Source: Arsenophonus sp052174115
GTDB taxonomy: Bacteria > Pseudomonadota > Gammaproteobacteria > Enterobacterales > Enterobacteriaceae
Assembly (NCBI GenBank): GCA_052174115.1
Contig: JBQMRX010000001.1
Location: forward strand, 744,001-808,000
Direction of reading: 5' to 3'
DNA: 64,000 bases
The position numbers were made by a program, and so were the translations under genes. How positions within the stretch are numbered: the stretch's first letter is position 1; every line of letters begins with the position of its first letter. Shown here one piece after another: positions 13,097-24,931 of the stretch. The notes beneath the pieces were generated by a model. That model searched no databases and had not been told where the DNA came from. It saw only the letters and a list, made by a program, of their open reading frames with translations.

Positions 13097-13125
13097 CCCG
13101 GCTCATTAATTAAGTTAATAACGGG
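13097..13125 (-). terminator. Terminator-like hairpin in the aroK leader
   Basis: On the minus strand CCCG pairs with CGGG and TTATTAA with TTAATGA (one G-U), with a two-base bulge and a five-base loop, followed directly by TTTT. It lies about 35 bases before the aroK ATG. It is the only G+C-bearing element for far around, which suggests selection. Either the terminator of the vanished upstream hof genes or an attenuator for aroK. Confidence 0.45.
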
Positions 13126-15809
13126 ACCTATAATTTATATTTCATAAATATTGATTTTTCTTTTATATATAAAAAAAAATTCGGAATACATTCTGTTTTT
13201 ATAAAAAATAGAAATAATTTATTTTTAATATGTAACTAATGATATTATTTTCATAATTTTAAAATCCAAAATTTCTTATTATAAATAATATATAATATTA
13301 TAACATTATGAAACTCAAGTATTTATCTTTAATTTTATTCATAGACTAAGTTTAACATCAATTGATTTAAAAACCACTTCGATATTTTCAGTATAGATAT
13401 ATTATTTACTATCAATTATAAATAATATTAAATTTAATATAAAATTATCACAATAAAATAGCTGAATAAAACTTAAATCGTAAATATAAAATTTTTTATT
13501 AATAATATTATTAATTTTATTTATTTTTAATGATTAATTTTAAGTTAAATTTTTATTATTATTAAATTTATAATTTATTATTTTTAATTGTAGACTTATT
13601 TTATTTTTTAAAATTATTTAGTATATAATATTATTATAAAATAATAATTTTTTATATTTCATAAAATATTAATTAATTAAAATATAAATAAATTTTAATT
13701 TAAAATAGTAGTTAAAATTTTAATTATTAAAATGTATAAATAAAATAATAAAAATAAATTTATTTATATTTTATTTTCATTATATCTCTCCTGTTAAACT
13801 AATTATTTATATTATTTTAATTAAATTAAATTATTATTTTTAATTAATTAATGTATAAATCATAAATTTTTATCATAATCAAAACTATTTATTTTATTTA
13901 TTATAATTATTTTTAAAAAAATAATTATAATAAATTTTTTTAATAAAAAATTCTAATTTATCATCATAATAAATAAAGTTATTTATTATTATAAAAATTA
14001 TTTAATTTAATATACTAAGCTATTAATTAATCAAACTATTATCAGTATTATTTAATAAAAAAAATTTTTAATAATTTAATAAATTAATATCAAAAATTTA
14101 ATAAAGATTATTTAAATAAATAATAATTTATATATTTTACTAAAATAAATAATAGTATTAAATTCTTCTTAATTTATTAGTAATAAAAATAATATATATG
14201 ATATATAGTCTATTTTATTATTTTAAACGTTAAAGTATATTTGATTAATACAAATAATTGTATAATCTCAATTTTTCTATTATAAATAAATAAATTAAAT
14301 TTTTACTAAAAAATAAAATTTGTATCGTATATAATAAATAAAAATTAAAAGAAATTTATAATAGAAAGTAAAAATTTATCTTATATAATAAAATATATTA
14401 AAAATATATCTATATTTTATGAAATAAATATATTTTTTTAATAATTATAGTGATTTAAAAACAAAGATATTTATAGAAAATATCATTTTTTATGATGCAT
14501 AAGTTAAGAAAATTTTATTTTAATTTTAAAGATTAATATAAATATTTTATATATAAAAATTATTAAAAAATTAAATTATTTATTTATTAATCATTATAAT
14601 TGAAGAGTGGTTATCATAATTAATAAAACAAATAAGAGAATATTATATTAAATATTATTTTATTAACTTAATTGTCAATAATTTTTGATATATAAGTCGA
14701 TTTTTAATAACTAAAAATAAATAAGATTTAAAATACTTAATTCAATTATTAAAATTAAAATAATTAATTTACCTAAAAATAAAGATAATCAATATTTAAT
14801 TTAAATTCTATGGAAAAATTTATTTTAATATTCTTAAATTTAATAAATTTTATTATTATTTTAAAATTTAATGCTATAATTTTAGATAAATAATTAATCT
14901 TTACTTTATTATTAAGTGATATCTCTATTATTTATTAATATTTTAAAAAAAATTAAAATTAATAATAAAAACTAATTTTTCTTAATATATAATTATTAAT
15001 TATTATTTAATATAAATTATTATATTTATAAAATATTACAATAGTAATTACTAATTATTTTTAATATATTTTATTATATAAATATATTAATTTTTGAATA
15101 AAAATTAATAAAATAAATTATTTATATTAATTTCTGTTATTTTTATATAAATAGTTTAAATTAATATTATTATATTAATATTAAATATTTTATTAATTTT
15201 ATTAATTAAATTAAACATTTATAATATTAAATTACACATAAAATAGAATATACAATATCTTACTTAAGATATAATGATATATTATTATTTATAGTAAAAT
15301 ATAAAAATTAAAAAATAAATAAAGAATTAATTAAAAATATAATATAAAGAATATAAAACTAATAAAAAACAAATTTTAAATTTAAATAAATATTAATAAT
15401 AATATTAAAATAATCATTAAATAAAAATAGAAACTAATAATTTAATAAATATTAATTCTTTAATTAAAAATTAATTTATAAAAATTTTGATAATGATCTA
15501 TATGAAACTTAAATAATTTTGTATATGATAAATTTTTAAATATAAAATGTTGATATAAAAATAAAAAATAACTAATAAATTTAAAGATATATATTTTGAT
15601 TATTATTTTAACTTTATTATTTTAATTTTTAGATAATTTTATGATAAAATATAATTTAAGGTTATATTAAAAATATGATAATAATAAAAAAATTAAATAT
15701 CTTTAATAAGATATTTAATATAAATGATAATTATTAAAAAATAAGTATAATTTTTATTTTTTTATTATTATTTTTTTAATTAAATTAATATATTTTTAAA
15801 ACATTAAAA
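13126..15809. other. 2.7 kb gene desert (former hof/mrcA region)
   Basis: In E. coli the hof genes and mrcA (penicillin-binding protein 1A) lie between aroK and nudE. Here I find no open frame, RNA gene or recognisable fossil on either strand. Composition is almost pure A+T with simple runs. Loss of PBP1A is implied at this locus. Confidence 0.6.
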
Positions 15810-16358
15810 TTATTTATTTTCAAGATAACGTTGAGCATAAAATAATGCACTAATATTTCTTGCTTCATTAAAATCTTTAACATCAAGAAGTTGCATCATA
15901 TTTTCAATTGACCATCGAATTTGTTCTAGTGGCTCTGGTTCATCGCCTTTTATTTTTTCTTCATAGAGATTTTGTGCAATAAATATATTAATTTTACTAG
16001 AAAAATAAGTAGGTAATATTGTTAATTTTACTAACAATTTAATATCTCTTGTTCCATAACCAATTTCTTCTTTTAATTCTCTTATAGCAGCTTCTATAGC
16101 AGTTTCTCCTTTATCAATCGCTCCTTTAGGAAAACCTAGTTCATATTCTTCAATACCAACAGCATATTCACGAATTAAAATTAGTTCATTATTAATAATA
16201 GGAATAATAAGTACTGATTCATTTATTGCTGGTTGCATTCGTTCATAAAGACGTTTAACTCCATTACTAAATTCAAGATCAACAGATTGAATACGAAAAA
16301 GTCTTGATTTGGCAATATTTTTTATATTCATTATTTTAGGTTTTTTGATTAATTTCAT
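15810..16358 (-). CDS. nudE: ADP compounds hydrolase NudE
   Basis: Nudix hydrolase that cleaves ADP-ribose, NADH and diadenosine polyphosphates. The Nudix box is complete: GAIDKGETAIEAAIRELKEE followed by IGYG (G x5 E x7 REL xEE xG). The N-terminal half contains LEFSNGVKRLYERMQPA, and the end has DFNEARNISALF as in E. coli NudE, against 186 residues there and 182 here. It is an isolated gene between two gene deserts. In E. coli it is flanked by mrcA and igaA, both missing here. Confidence 0.94.
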   Translation of the reverse strand: MKLIKKPKIMNIKNIAKSRLFRIQSVDLEFSNGVKRLYERMQPAINESVLIIPIINNELILIREYAVGIEEYELGFPKGAIDKGETAIEAAIRELKEEIGYGTRDIKLLVKLTILPTYFSSKINIFIAQNLYEEKIKGDEPEPLEQIRWSIENMMQLLDVKDFNEARNISALFYAQRYLENK

Positions 16359-16668
16359 ATGCTATGTTTCTAATAAAATTTGTTAAATAAATTATAATTT
16401 TTATATTACAAGTAAGAATAAATTTTTATTTTTATTGAAATTAATTATTATTAATTATAACTAATTATTATAAATTAAATAATTAATAATTAATAATAAT
16501 TAATTATAACTAATTATTATTAATGGTACAAACATAAAATTAAAATAGAATTTATTTCATAAAAAGTTACTAAAGTAATTATTATTTAATATATGTATTA
16601 TATTTTTATTTTAAAATAAACTATCTTATTTTAATGATATTAATTGTTTTAATTATTTTTATTTATAA

Positions 16669-16700
16669 AAAAATTATAACTTATGTAAGTTATAATTTTT
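16669..16700 (+). repeat. Perfect stem-loop in gene desert
   Basis: 15-base arms (AAAAATTATAACTTA with TAAGTTATAATTTTT) and a two-base loop. The closing A5/T5 gives the look of an intrinsic terminator on either strand, with no gene nearby for it to serve; possibly left over from a lost gene. Confidence 0.6.
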
Positions 16701-16890
16701 AATCTAATTGAATTACTTTAAATTAAATAATATTTAATTAATTTATCATTTGATATAATAATTAGTAATTTATAATTAACTAATTTCATCTATTTTATTA
16801 TTATTTTAGCTAATATTATTTAACGAATTAATTTTTAATATTATTTATTAATATATATTCTTTTTCAATTATAATAGATCTTTTATAAGA

Positions 16891-16919
16891 TATGTTAATA
16901 TAATATTTATATTAACATA
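16891..16919 (+). repeat. Perfect stem-loop in gene desert
   Basis: 13-base arms (TATGTTAATATAA with TTATATTAACATA) around a three-base loop. No associated gene and no T-tract. Confidence 0.55.
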
Positions 16920-18136
16920 ATTAGTGACTAAAAAAATAATTTATATATTTAATATTATTATATTTTTAACATTATTTATTATATTTTAATTAAAATATAA
17001 TAAATTTTAATTAAATAAAACTTAAAATTATTTAATAACATTATAAATTTCATTATAGTATTATTTTAACTATTTAATAAATATAAAATATAACAAAATA
17101 TAATTTTGATTATTTTTTAAAAAAATTATATCTTAAACATAAGAAAACATTATCAATAAATAAAAATTATAATATTTTTATTAAAAATAATTCATTAATT
17201 TTTTAAATTAGTATATTATACTGTAATTAAATTTAAGAATATAAAATTAAATTAATCATTTTAATAATAATTTTATTAAAAATATAAAATATATTTAAAA
17301 ATAAATAATTATAATTTTTTACTTTTATATAATATAATTTATAATGAGTTAATTTTAATTAATGAAATTTATAAAAATATAATTATAAAAAAATATTTAT
17401 TAGTAGTTTAATTTATTTTTTAAAAATTATTAATATAATTATATATATATTTTATAAAATTATAATATAAAATATTTAAATAATAATTATTTTAAAAATT
17501 AAAATTACTTAAAAATAAATAAATTTATTTAAATGAATTTATTTTTAATAAAATATTATTTAAAAATATTATTATTAGATAATATTAAATGTAAGTATGA
17601 ATTTAATCACATAAAAATTAATTGTTATAATTAATTTAACAAAAGATAAGATTATATATCTTACAAGGATTAATACTAAAAATTTATGATATTTACTATA
17701 AATAAAAATATAATCTTTATATGGTTTATTATAATTAATTATTCTAATTTAAATTTACTAAAATATTATAAAATATTTTTATCTTTTTTATTAAAATGTT
17801 AAAAATGTATTATATGAATAGATTAAAATTAATATTAAATATAAATTTAATGAATCTTATTATTATTTTAATAAGAAAATAAAGAAATATAAAGGAAGTA
17901 AAATTAATTAAAATAACTATTTTATTTATTTAAATATATTCATTTTATTCTAATAAAAATGATATAAACATATTTTACTATGCAACTTATTATGATAAAA
18001 AATATATTTTTAATTAAAATAATTTAATAAAATTAATTTACTTTATTTCTATTAATTTCAAATAAAAACTTTAATATAATTTAATCTTAATTAAGACATA
18101 TTAAATAAAATTAAATATATTTAGGAGTATAAATTA

Positions 18137-19759
18137 ATGAATTCAAAAAAAAAGATTTCTTTAAAAGAAATAGCTAGATATGGTATTTATCAAGTTAAAG
18201 AAATTATTTATAATCCAGGATATGAACAATTATTTATAGAGGAAACAAAACCTTCATTAAAAGGTTTTGAGCGTGGTATTCAAACAAACTTAGATACAGT
18301 AGCGGTTGATACTGGTATTTTTACTGGTAGATCACCAAAGGATAAATATATCGTTCTTGATAATCTTTCCATAGATACAGTTTGGTGGTCCGATCAAAAT
18401 AAAGAAAAAAATGATAATAAACCAATAACTAAATTAATTTGGAAATCATTAATGAAATTAGTAAGCAAACAATTATCAGGTAAACGTTTGTTTATTATTG
18501 ATGCTTTTTGTGGTGCAAATATAAATACACGCTTGAATGTACGTTTTATTACTGAAGTAGCTTGGCAGGCACATTTTGTAAAAAATATGTTTATTCGACC
18601 TTCTGAAGAAGAATTAATTAATTTTCAACCAGATTTTGTTGTGATGAATGGCGCTAAATGTACTAATCCTAATTGGCAAGCTCAAGGTTTAAATTCAGAA
18701 AATTTTATAGCATTTAATTTAACTGATCGAATGCAACTTATTGGTGGTACATGGTATGGCGGTGAAATGAAAAAAGGATTATTTTCAATTATGAATTATT
18801 TATTACCATTAAAAGAGATTGCTTCGATGCATTGTTCAGCTAATGTTGGTAAAAATGGAGATGTGGCTATTTTTTTTGGTTTATCTGGCACAGGAAAAAC
18901 AACTCTTTCTACTGATCCTAATCGTAAATTAATTGGTGATGATGAACACGGATGGGATGATGATGGTGTATTCAATTTTGAAGGTGGTTGTTATGCTAAA
19001 ACAATAAATTTATCTGAAGCAATAGAGCCTGATATTTATCATGCAATTAAACGTAATGCATTATTAGAAAATGTCACTGTTTTAGATGATGGTTCTGTTA
19101 ATTTTAATGATGGAACAAAAACAGAAAATGCTCGAGTTTCTTATCCTATTTATCATATTAATAATATTGTTAAACCAATTTCTAAAGCAGGTCATGCATC
19201 GAAAGTTATTTTTTTGATGGCTGATCCATTTGGTGTTTTTCCACTAGTATCTTTATTAACACATGAACAAACTCAATATCATTTTTTATCTGGTTTTACT
19301 GCTAAATTAGCAGGCACTGAACGAGGAATTATTAAACCAACCCCAACCTTTTCAGCTTGTTTTGGAGCTGCTTTTTTAACATTACATCCAACTAAATATG
19401 CTGAAGTATTAGGTAAACGAATGAAAATTTCTGGTACAAAGTCATATTTAGTTAATACTGGTTGGGATGGAACTTCTAAACGTATTTCTATTAAAGATAC
19501 CCGTATAATTGTTAATGCGATTTTAAATGGAGATATAGATAAAGCAAAAACAATAAATTTACCGATTTTTAATTTAGCTATACCTATTAATTTATTTGGA
19601 ATTAATAATGATATTTTAGATCCTCGTTTTACTTATATAAATAATAATCAATGGGAAATTAAAGCTAAAAATTTAGCTATACAATTTATTAAAAATTTTA
19701 AAAAATATACTGACACACAAATTGGTTTTAAACTTAAAAAAGCAGGTCCTGAGCTGTAA
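18137..19759 (+). CDS. pckA: Phosphoenolpyruvate carboxykinase (ATP)
   Basis: Converts oxaloacetate and ATP to PEP and CO2, the first step of gluconeogenesis from TCA intermediates. At 540 residues it equals the E. coli enzyme. The P-loop GLSGTGKTTLS is near residue 248, followed by the metal and substrate block LIGDDEHGWDDDGVFNFEGG; the N-terminal TGRSPKDKY block and the GTWYGGEMKKG block are also intact. TAGGAG lies nine bases before the ATG. It stands alone: HslO and the EnvZ/OmpR genes that flank it in E. coli are missing. Keeping it suggests that the symbiont makes sugar phosphates from amino acids or organic acids, which is inference. Confidence 0.97.
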   Translation: MNSKKKISLKEIARYGIYQVKEIIYNPGYEQLFIEETKPSLKGFERGIQTNLDTVAVDTGIFTGRSPKDKYIVLDNLSIDTVWWSDQNKEKNDNKPITKLIWKSLMKLVSKQLSGKRLFIIDAFCGANINTRLNVRFITEVAWQAHFVKNMFIRPSEEELINFQPDFVVMNGAKCTNPNWQAQGLNSENFIAFNLTDRMQLIGGTWYGGEMKKGLFSIMNYLLPLKEIASMHCSANVGKNGDVAIFFGLSGTGKTTLSTDPNRKLIGDDEHGWDDDGVFNFEGGCYAKTINLSEAIEPDIYHAIKRNALLENVTVLDDGSVNFNDGTKTENARVSYPIYHINNIVKPISKAGHASKVIFLMADPFGVFPLVSLLTHEQTQYHFLSGFTAKLAGTERGIIKPTPTFSACFGAAFLTLHPTKYAEVLGKRMKISGTKSYLVNTGWDGTSKRISIKDTRIIVNAILNGDIDKAKTINLPIFNLAIPINLFGINNDILDPRFTYINNNQWEIKAKNLAIQFIKNFKKYTDTQIGFKLKKAGPEL

Positions 19760-20830
19760 TTTTTAATAAAAATTAAAAAATTAATTATGATAATGATAAG
19801 TTTATATTTATCATATATACTTATAATAAATAATTTAGAGTTATAAAGTTATAATATTTCGATTAATTATAATAAAATAATTAATTTATTTTAACTCATA
19901 AAATTAATAATTTTAATATAATAAAAGTTACATTTTTATATATATTTAGAATATATTTAAATTATTTTTTTTTAGAGAATTAAACCATAATAATCAAATA
20001 TTAATATTATTACTTTATAATAAAATAAAATTAGATTGTTTTTATTTTATTATTTTTAATAAAAACTATTCATAGTAATATCATCAAAAATTGCTTTATA
20101 ATATAAAATTTTTAGTATTATTTAAATATATTTACCAGTTATATAGCGTTTTTCTATAACAATTTTTAAAGATAAATTAAATAGTTATATATTTTTATAT
20201 TAATAATAATTTTAGATTTATAAAATGACTTATATGGATAATCTTATTTATTTAAATAGAAGGTTTTTAAAAAAAATTTTATATTTTGTAAATTAACTTT
20301 AATTAAAATAATAATGATAAAAAATTTTAAAATATTAAAAATTTTTATATAAAATAAAAACACTAAATTTACTCATATGAGTAAATTTAGTGTCTAAATT
20401 ATTTAATTATATAATATTAAAAAAAAAGTTATTAAAAAATTAAGACATTTAAAATAATTACTAAAAATAATCAATATTGTTAAGTCAATAACTTTTTCAA
20501 TAATATAAAATAAAATTTATTATCTATTATTTATTTGAATAATTTTTTATAAATTTTTTATCTGAAAATGTTTATTAATAATACAAATAGTAAAATATTC
20601 ATTAAATAGAATATAATATTTATTATGATTTATATTTGTGTAGATAAATGTTACCAGAAAAACTAAAAATTTATTTATTTTTTACTTAAGTAATTTAATG
20701 AAAATAAAATATTTTATATGATTTTTTTTAATTTTAATAAAAAAATAATGCAGATCTTTTTTCTTCTGTTACTGTTTGTCACAAATGATGAATGCATTGA
20801 TTTCATATTCAACAAATTGGCCTAAAATTT
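19760..20830. other. Gap between pckA and pitA
   Basis: No gene or fossil recognised. It holds the 34-base palindrome at 20360-20393 and, in the last 90 bases before pitA, a stretch clearly less AT-rich than the rest (around 20750-20825), which may be a conserved pitA control region or the end of a lost gene. Confidence 0.5.
20360..20393 (+). repeat. Perfect 34-base palindrome
   Basis: ACACTAAATTTACTCAT followed at once by its reverse complement. A-rich before and mixed after on the plus strand; on the minus strand a T-rich run follows, so it could be a terminator for a lost minus-strand gene. Confidence 0.65.
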
Positions 20831-22318
20831 ATGCTACATTTATTTACTGATTTGGATTTCTATACCGGTCTGTTATTAATATTAGCGCTATTATTTGTGT
20901 TATTTTATGAAGCAATTAATGGTTTCCATGATACCGCAAATGCGGTAGCAACGGTTATTTATACGCGAGCAATGCAAGCTCAATTCGCAGTTATTATAGC
21001 TGGTATTTTTAATTTTTTTGGTGTTATTTTAGGTGGATTGAGTGTTGCTTATACTATTGTGCATTTATTACCAACAGATCTTCTCTTAAATGTAAGTTCT
21101 AGTCATGGTTTAGCAATGGTTTTTTCTATGCTATTAGCTGCTATTATATGGAATTTAAGTACCTGGTATTTTGGATTACCAACTTCTAGTTCACATACAT
21201 TAATAGGTGCTATTATTGGTGTTGGTTTAACCAATTCATTAATGACTAATTCTCCTATAACCAAAGCATTAAATATTCAAAAAATCATTGAAATTTTTCT
21301 TTCTCTTATTCTTTCTCCTGTTATTGGATTTATTATTGCAGGATCATTAATTTTCTTTTTACGATCTTATTGTAATTATATTAAAAAATATCGTTGTATT
21401 CATTTAGTTTTACCTGAAAGAAAAAAGAAAAATACTAAAATAAAACCACCTTTCTGGACATGTATTGCATTAATTTTATCTTCAATTGGTGTTAGTTTTT
21501 CTCATGGAGCTAATGATGGCCAGAAAGGTATTGGTTTTATTATGTTAATGTTAATTGGAGTAGCACCAGCTGGATTTGTTCTTAATATGAATGCTAGTAG
21601 TTATGATATAGCTTGTATTCATAATGCAATAGTACATCTACAACATTATTATGAAGAGCATCAGTCAGCAGTAAAACATATTGTTAATAAATCACAACGT
21701 GACCATGAATTAAAAATTTTAGATAAAAAATTTCATTGTGATAATTCATGTCCTATTAATATATTAAAACAAACATCACTAATGTTGACAAATATTCAAA
21801 GTTATTCATCATTAAAATCTGATGAACGTAATCAAATGCGTCGATTATTAATATGTTTATCCGATACGGTATTAAATATAGCTAAATTACCTGAAACATC
21901 ATCTTCTGACGCACGTTTTTTACAAGATTTAAGTAATGACTTACTTAATACAGTAGAGTATGCACCAATATGGATTATTATTTCTGTTGCTTTAGCTCTT
22001 TCTATAGGTACTATGATTGGTTGGCAGCGCGTTGTTATAACAATCGGTGAAAAAATTGGTAAAAAAAATATGACTTATGTACAAGGTGTTTCTGCTCAAG
22101 TTACTGCTGCAGTTTCAATTGGTATTGCAAGTTATACTGGTATGCCTGTATCAACAACACAAGTTCTATCTTCTGCTGTAGCAGGTACAATGGTTATTGA
22201 TGGGGGTGGTATACAATCTAAAACAATTAAAAATATACTACTAGCTTGGTTATTTACATTACCTATTTCTATTATACTTTCTAGCTTTTTTTATTGGATA
22301 TTATTAAAATTAATATAA
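20831..22318 (+). CDS. pitA: Low-affinity phosphate transporter PitA
   Basis: Inner-membrane symporter that takes up metal-phosphate with protons. 495 residues against 499 in E. coli, aligned throughout. The duplicated Pit signatures are both present: GFHDTANAVA near residue 31 and SHGANDGQKGIG near 224. Many hydrophobic segments flank a soluble central loop (about 255-370) that is the most diverged part. The start MLHLFTDLDFYTGLLL matches the family; the ribosome binding site is weak (GGCC eight bases before). The second half has STTQVLSS where the E. coli protein has STTHVLSS. It has no operon partner. With no other phosphate system in view it may be the main phosphate entry, which is inference. 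Confidence 0.95.
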   Translation: MLHLFTDLDFYTGLLLILALLFVLFYEAINGFHDTANAVATVIYTRAMQAQFAVIIAGIFNFFGVILGGLSVAYTIVHLLPTDLLLNVSSSHGLAMVFSMLLAAIIWNLSTWYFGLPTSSSHTLIGAIIGVGLTNSLMTNSPITKALNIQKIIEIFLSLILSPVIGFIIAGSLIFFLRSYCNYIKKYRCIHLVLPERKKKNTKIKPPFWTCIALILSSIGVSFSHGANDGQKGIGFIMLMLIGVAPAGFVLNMNASSYDIACIHNAIVHLQHYYEEHQSAVKHIVNKSQRDHELKILDKKFHCDNSCPINILKQTSLMLTNIQSYSSLKSDERNQMRRLLICLSDTVLNIAKLPETSSSDARFLQDLSNDLLNTVEYAPIWIIISVALALSIGTMIGWQRVVITIGEKIGKKNMTYVQGVSAQVTAAVSIGIASYTGMPVSTTQVLSSAVAGTMVIDGGGIQSKTIKNILLAWLFTLPISIILSSFFYWILLKLI

Positions 22319-23257
22319 AATATATTATAAAGTATATAATAAAAGTAGTAATTTTTAATTTTAATATTATGATTTTTATTAATTAAATTAAATATTTCAA
22401 TTTAATTTATTTTTTATTAATACTCTAAATTATTTATATTAAATTTATAATTATAATAATAATTAATATATTATATGTTATCAATATTGATATAATTTAT
22501 TTATTAATTAATATCTTTAAAGAATTTATAAATATCAATAAATCAATAATTTTATTAAGTAATCTATTTATATTTTTATTAATTTAATTTTTATAAAGAA
22601 ATTAAATTTATAAATTTTAATATTTTTAATTTATTAAATATATAATATATATTAATTTAATGAATAATTAATAATTCATATGTATTAAAATTTAATATCA
22701 TTAATTTATAAAATGTGTAAATACTTATAATTATATCTTTAATGTTATATGAAAATTTAAAGTTAATAAAAGTTAATAATTAAAGAATTTTAATCATTAT
22801 TTCAAATAATTCTATTTATTTTATAAAATTACTTAGCTATAAATTAAATTTATTTTTAATTTTTATTTGTTTAAAATAAATATATTTTTATTGATTATTT
22901 ATTTTTTTTCAAAATCGATCATAAAAAATTATGACTAGATAATAAAATGAATTTAATTTGAATTATAATATTTTTATTTAATTCTTTAAATAATTTATAT
23001 AAATAATTTTTTATTAATGGATAATATTGATAATTTGTTAATATATATATAATATTATATATAGTATACATACTATGATAAAATATTTAATTTATTTAAA
23101 ATAAATATAAAAATAATTTATTTTACAGTAAATTTTTATTTAATTAGTAAAAGTAAAAATTTATTTATGATATTTATTACTGATTTTTATATATCAATCA
23201 TAATTAATATATAATTATTTTTTATTTTATTGTTATTTTATTAATTAAGGTTTTTTC
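22319..23257. other. Gap between pitA and yghU
   Basis: About 0.9 kb of nearly pure A+T. No gene, RNA, strong hairpin or recognisable fossil seen. It ends with the yghU ribosome binding site AAGG. Confidence 0.5.
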
Positions 23258-24088
23258 ATGACTAGTTTTTTAACATATATACCACCAAAAATATGGAAAC
23301 AAACAATATCTAGTGGAACATTCGCTAATATTAATCGTTCTATTTCTGGTTCAACTCACGAAAAAAAATTGCCAATTGGCACACATCCAATACAACTCTA
23401 TTCTCAGGGCACACCAAACGGTATTAAAGTTACAATAATGTTAGAAGAATTACTAGAGCTTGGGTATATTAATGCTGAGTATGATGCTTGGTTGATTAAT
23501 ATTAAAAAAGGAGAACAGTTTTCTAGTGGTTTTATTGAAATTAATCCTAACTCTAAGATACCAGTATTACTTGATCAGAGTAGTGAAAAAAAAATACGAG
23601 TATTTGAATCTGGTTCTATTTTACTATATCTTGCAGAAAAATTTAACACATTATTACCCTGTGATATAACAACACGTACTGAAGTTTTAAATTGGCTTTT
23701 TTGGCAAATGAGTTCTACCCCATTTATTGGAGGTGGTTTTGGACATTTTTATATATATGCACCAGAAAAACTTGAATATCCAATAAATCGCTATACAATG
23801 GAAACTAAAAGACAATTATCTGTATTAAATTGTCATTTAGCTGAAAAACGTTATATAGCTGGAAAAGAGTATAGTATTGCTGATATTGCTGCTTGGCCTT
23901 GGTATGGTTGTTTAGTTCAAAATACTTTATATAATGCTGGTGAGTTCTTATCAGTACAAGATTATCAACATGTTAAACGTTGGGCTGATGAGATTTCTAT
24001 GCGATCTGCAGTAATTCGTGGTCGAAAAGTTAATCGCACAACTAATGATGGTATTCAAGAACGACATAAAAAATCGGACTTAGATTAA
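23258..24088 (+). CDS. yghU: Glutathione S-transferase-like disulfide reductase YghU
   Basis: Nu-class GST homologue; the E. coli protein binds two glutathiones and reduces disulfides and organic peroxides. 276 residues against 288. Recognisable blocks: FANINRSISGSTHEKKLP, QLYSQGTPNGIKVTIMLEELLELG (thioredoxin-like domain), NPNSKIPVLLD with the cis-proline, FESGSILLYLAEKF, then the helical domain with NWLFWQM, GGGFGHFYIYAP and YSIADIAAWPW. AAGG lies ten bases before the ATG. Isolated gene. Besides sodA and sspA it is the only stress-type enzyme in the first half of the window. Confidence 0.93.
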   Translation: MTSFLTYIPPKIWKQTISSGTFANINRSISGSTHEKKLPIGTHPIQLYSQGTPNGIKVTIMLEELLELGYINAEYDAWLINIKKGEQFSSGFIEINPNSKIPVLLDQSSEKKIRVFESGSILLYLAEKFNTLLPCDITTRTEVLNWLFWQMSSTPFIGGGFGHFYIYAPEKLEYPINRYTMETKRQLSVLNCHLAEKRYIAGKEYSIADIAAWPWYGCLVQNTLYNAGEFLSVQDYQHVKRWADEISMRSAVIRGRKVNRTTNDGIQERHKKSDLD

Positions 24089-24092
24089 TATT

Positions 24093-24120
24093 ATTCTAAA
24101 ATTTTATTAGAATTATTTTT
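24093..24120 (+). terminator. Terminator of yghU
   Basis: ATTCTAA (24093-24099) pairs with TTAGAAT (24107-24113), then TATTTTTATTT. Five bases past the yghU stop. Confidence 0.55.
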
Positions 24121-24218
24121 ATTTAATTATATTATTCTAAAATATACTTTATATTAATTAGTATAAAATAAAGTAATTTATTATTTATTAAATTTTTTAG
24201 TTTTAAATACAAAAATAT

Positions 24219-24290
24219 TATCAACAAAAATATTAATATAATAATTTTTGTTGATAATTTGTATACAAATTATCAACTAGTTTTTATTAT
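24219..24290 (+). promoter_or_regulatory. Two mutually exclusive hairpins with T-tract
   Basis: Segment A (about 24219-24232, ATCAACAAAAAT) pairs with segment B (ATTTTTGTTGAT, to 24254). Part of B (GTTGATAATTTGTA from 24250) also pairs perfectly with segment C (to 24277), which is followed by TAGTTTTTATTATTTTATTT. This is the layout of a terminator with an antiterminator. No gene follows on the plus strand before rnpB, which is on the other strand, so its target is unclear. Confidence 0.4.
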
Positions 24291-24931
24291 TTTATTTATA
24301 ATTATTTATAATTTACTATAATTATAGTATTTTTAAATTTTAATAAAATAAATTAATTAAAATAATAATTAAATAAAAAATTATTATGATATAATATAAT
24401 TTATTTAATTTTTATAAAAAGATTACAAATAGTTAAAATAACTAACTTAAAAATAAATTTTATATATTGTAGGTTAAATTAATGATTGTATATATTATTA
24501 TTTATAATAATAAATTTAATTTGACAAGGTTAATTTAATTTTTGTATTTTATTATTTTTAAAACATTAATAAATCTTAATATTTTTATATTAATAATTTT
24601 AATTATTTATTATTATATACAAAATTAAAATTAATAGTTATTAATTATTTGATATCTCTAATATAAATATTTTTATATAAAATAAATGATTTGTTTTATT
24701 TAATATTCATTTCTTAAATAAATAATTTTTATATATTATTAATAATAATTAAATTTTTAATATTAAAATTCTGAAATAAAAAACTATATAATATTAATAC
24801 TTATATTGATTTTATAAAAATAATTAAATATTTTTTAATATATTAAAATAATCGTAGAAATTTTTTTGTTATTTAATTTTTTTTAACTAAGATCTATTAT
24901 TAATCTATTAAAATATAAGTTTCAAATATTT
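24291..24931. other. Gap before rnpB 3' end
   Basis: AT-rich, no gene or RNA seen. A long T-rich block lies at 24868-24890. Confidence 0.5.

Larger units (their letters stand above)
16359..18136. other. 1.8 kb gene desert between nudE and pckA
   Basis: E. coli has igaA, yrfG, hslR and hslO here. No fossil was convincing. Structures present: a direct repeat of about 20 bases (ATTAATTATAACTAATTATTA type) near 16448 and again near 16497, and two perfect hairpins listed separately. The last 20 bases hold the pckA ribosome binding site (TTAGGAG). Confidence 0.55.

Noticed and set aside
13126..15809. tRNA or small RNA genes hidden in the long deserts
   Set aside because: No T-arm consensus or GC-bearing fold could be seen by eye; a covariance-model scan would settle it.
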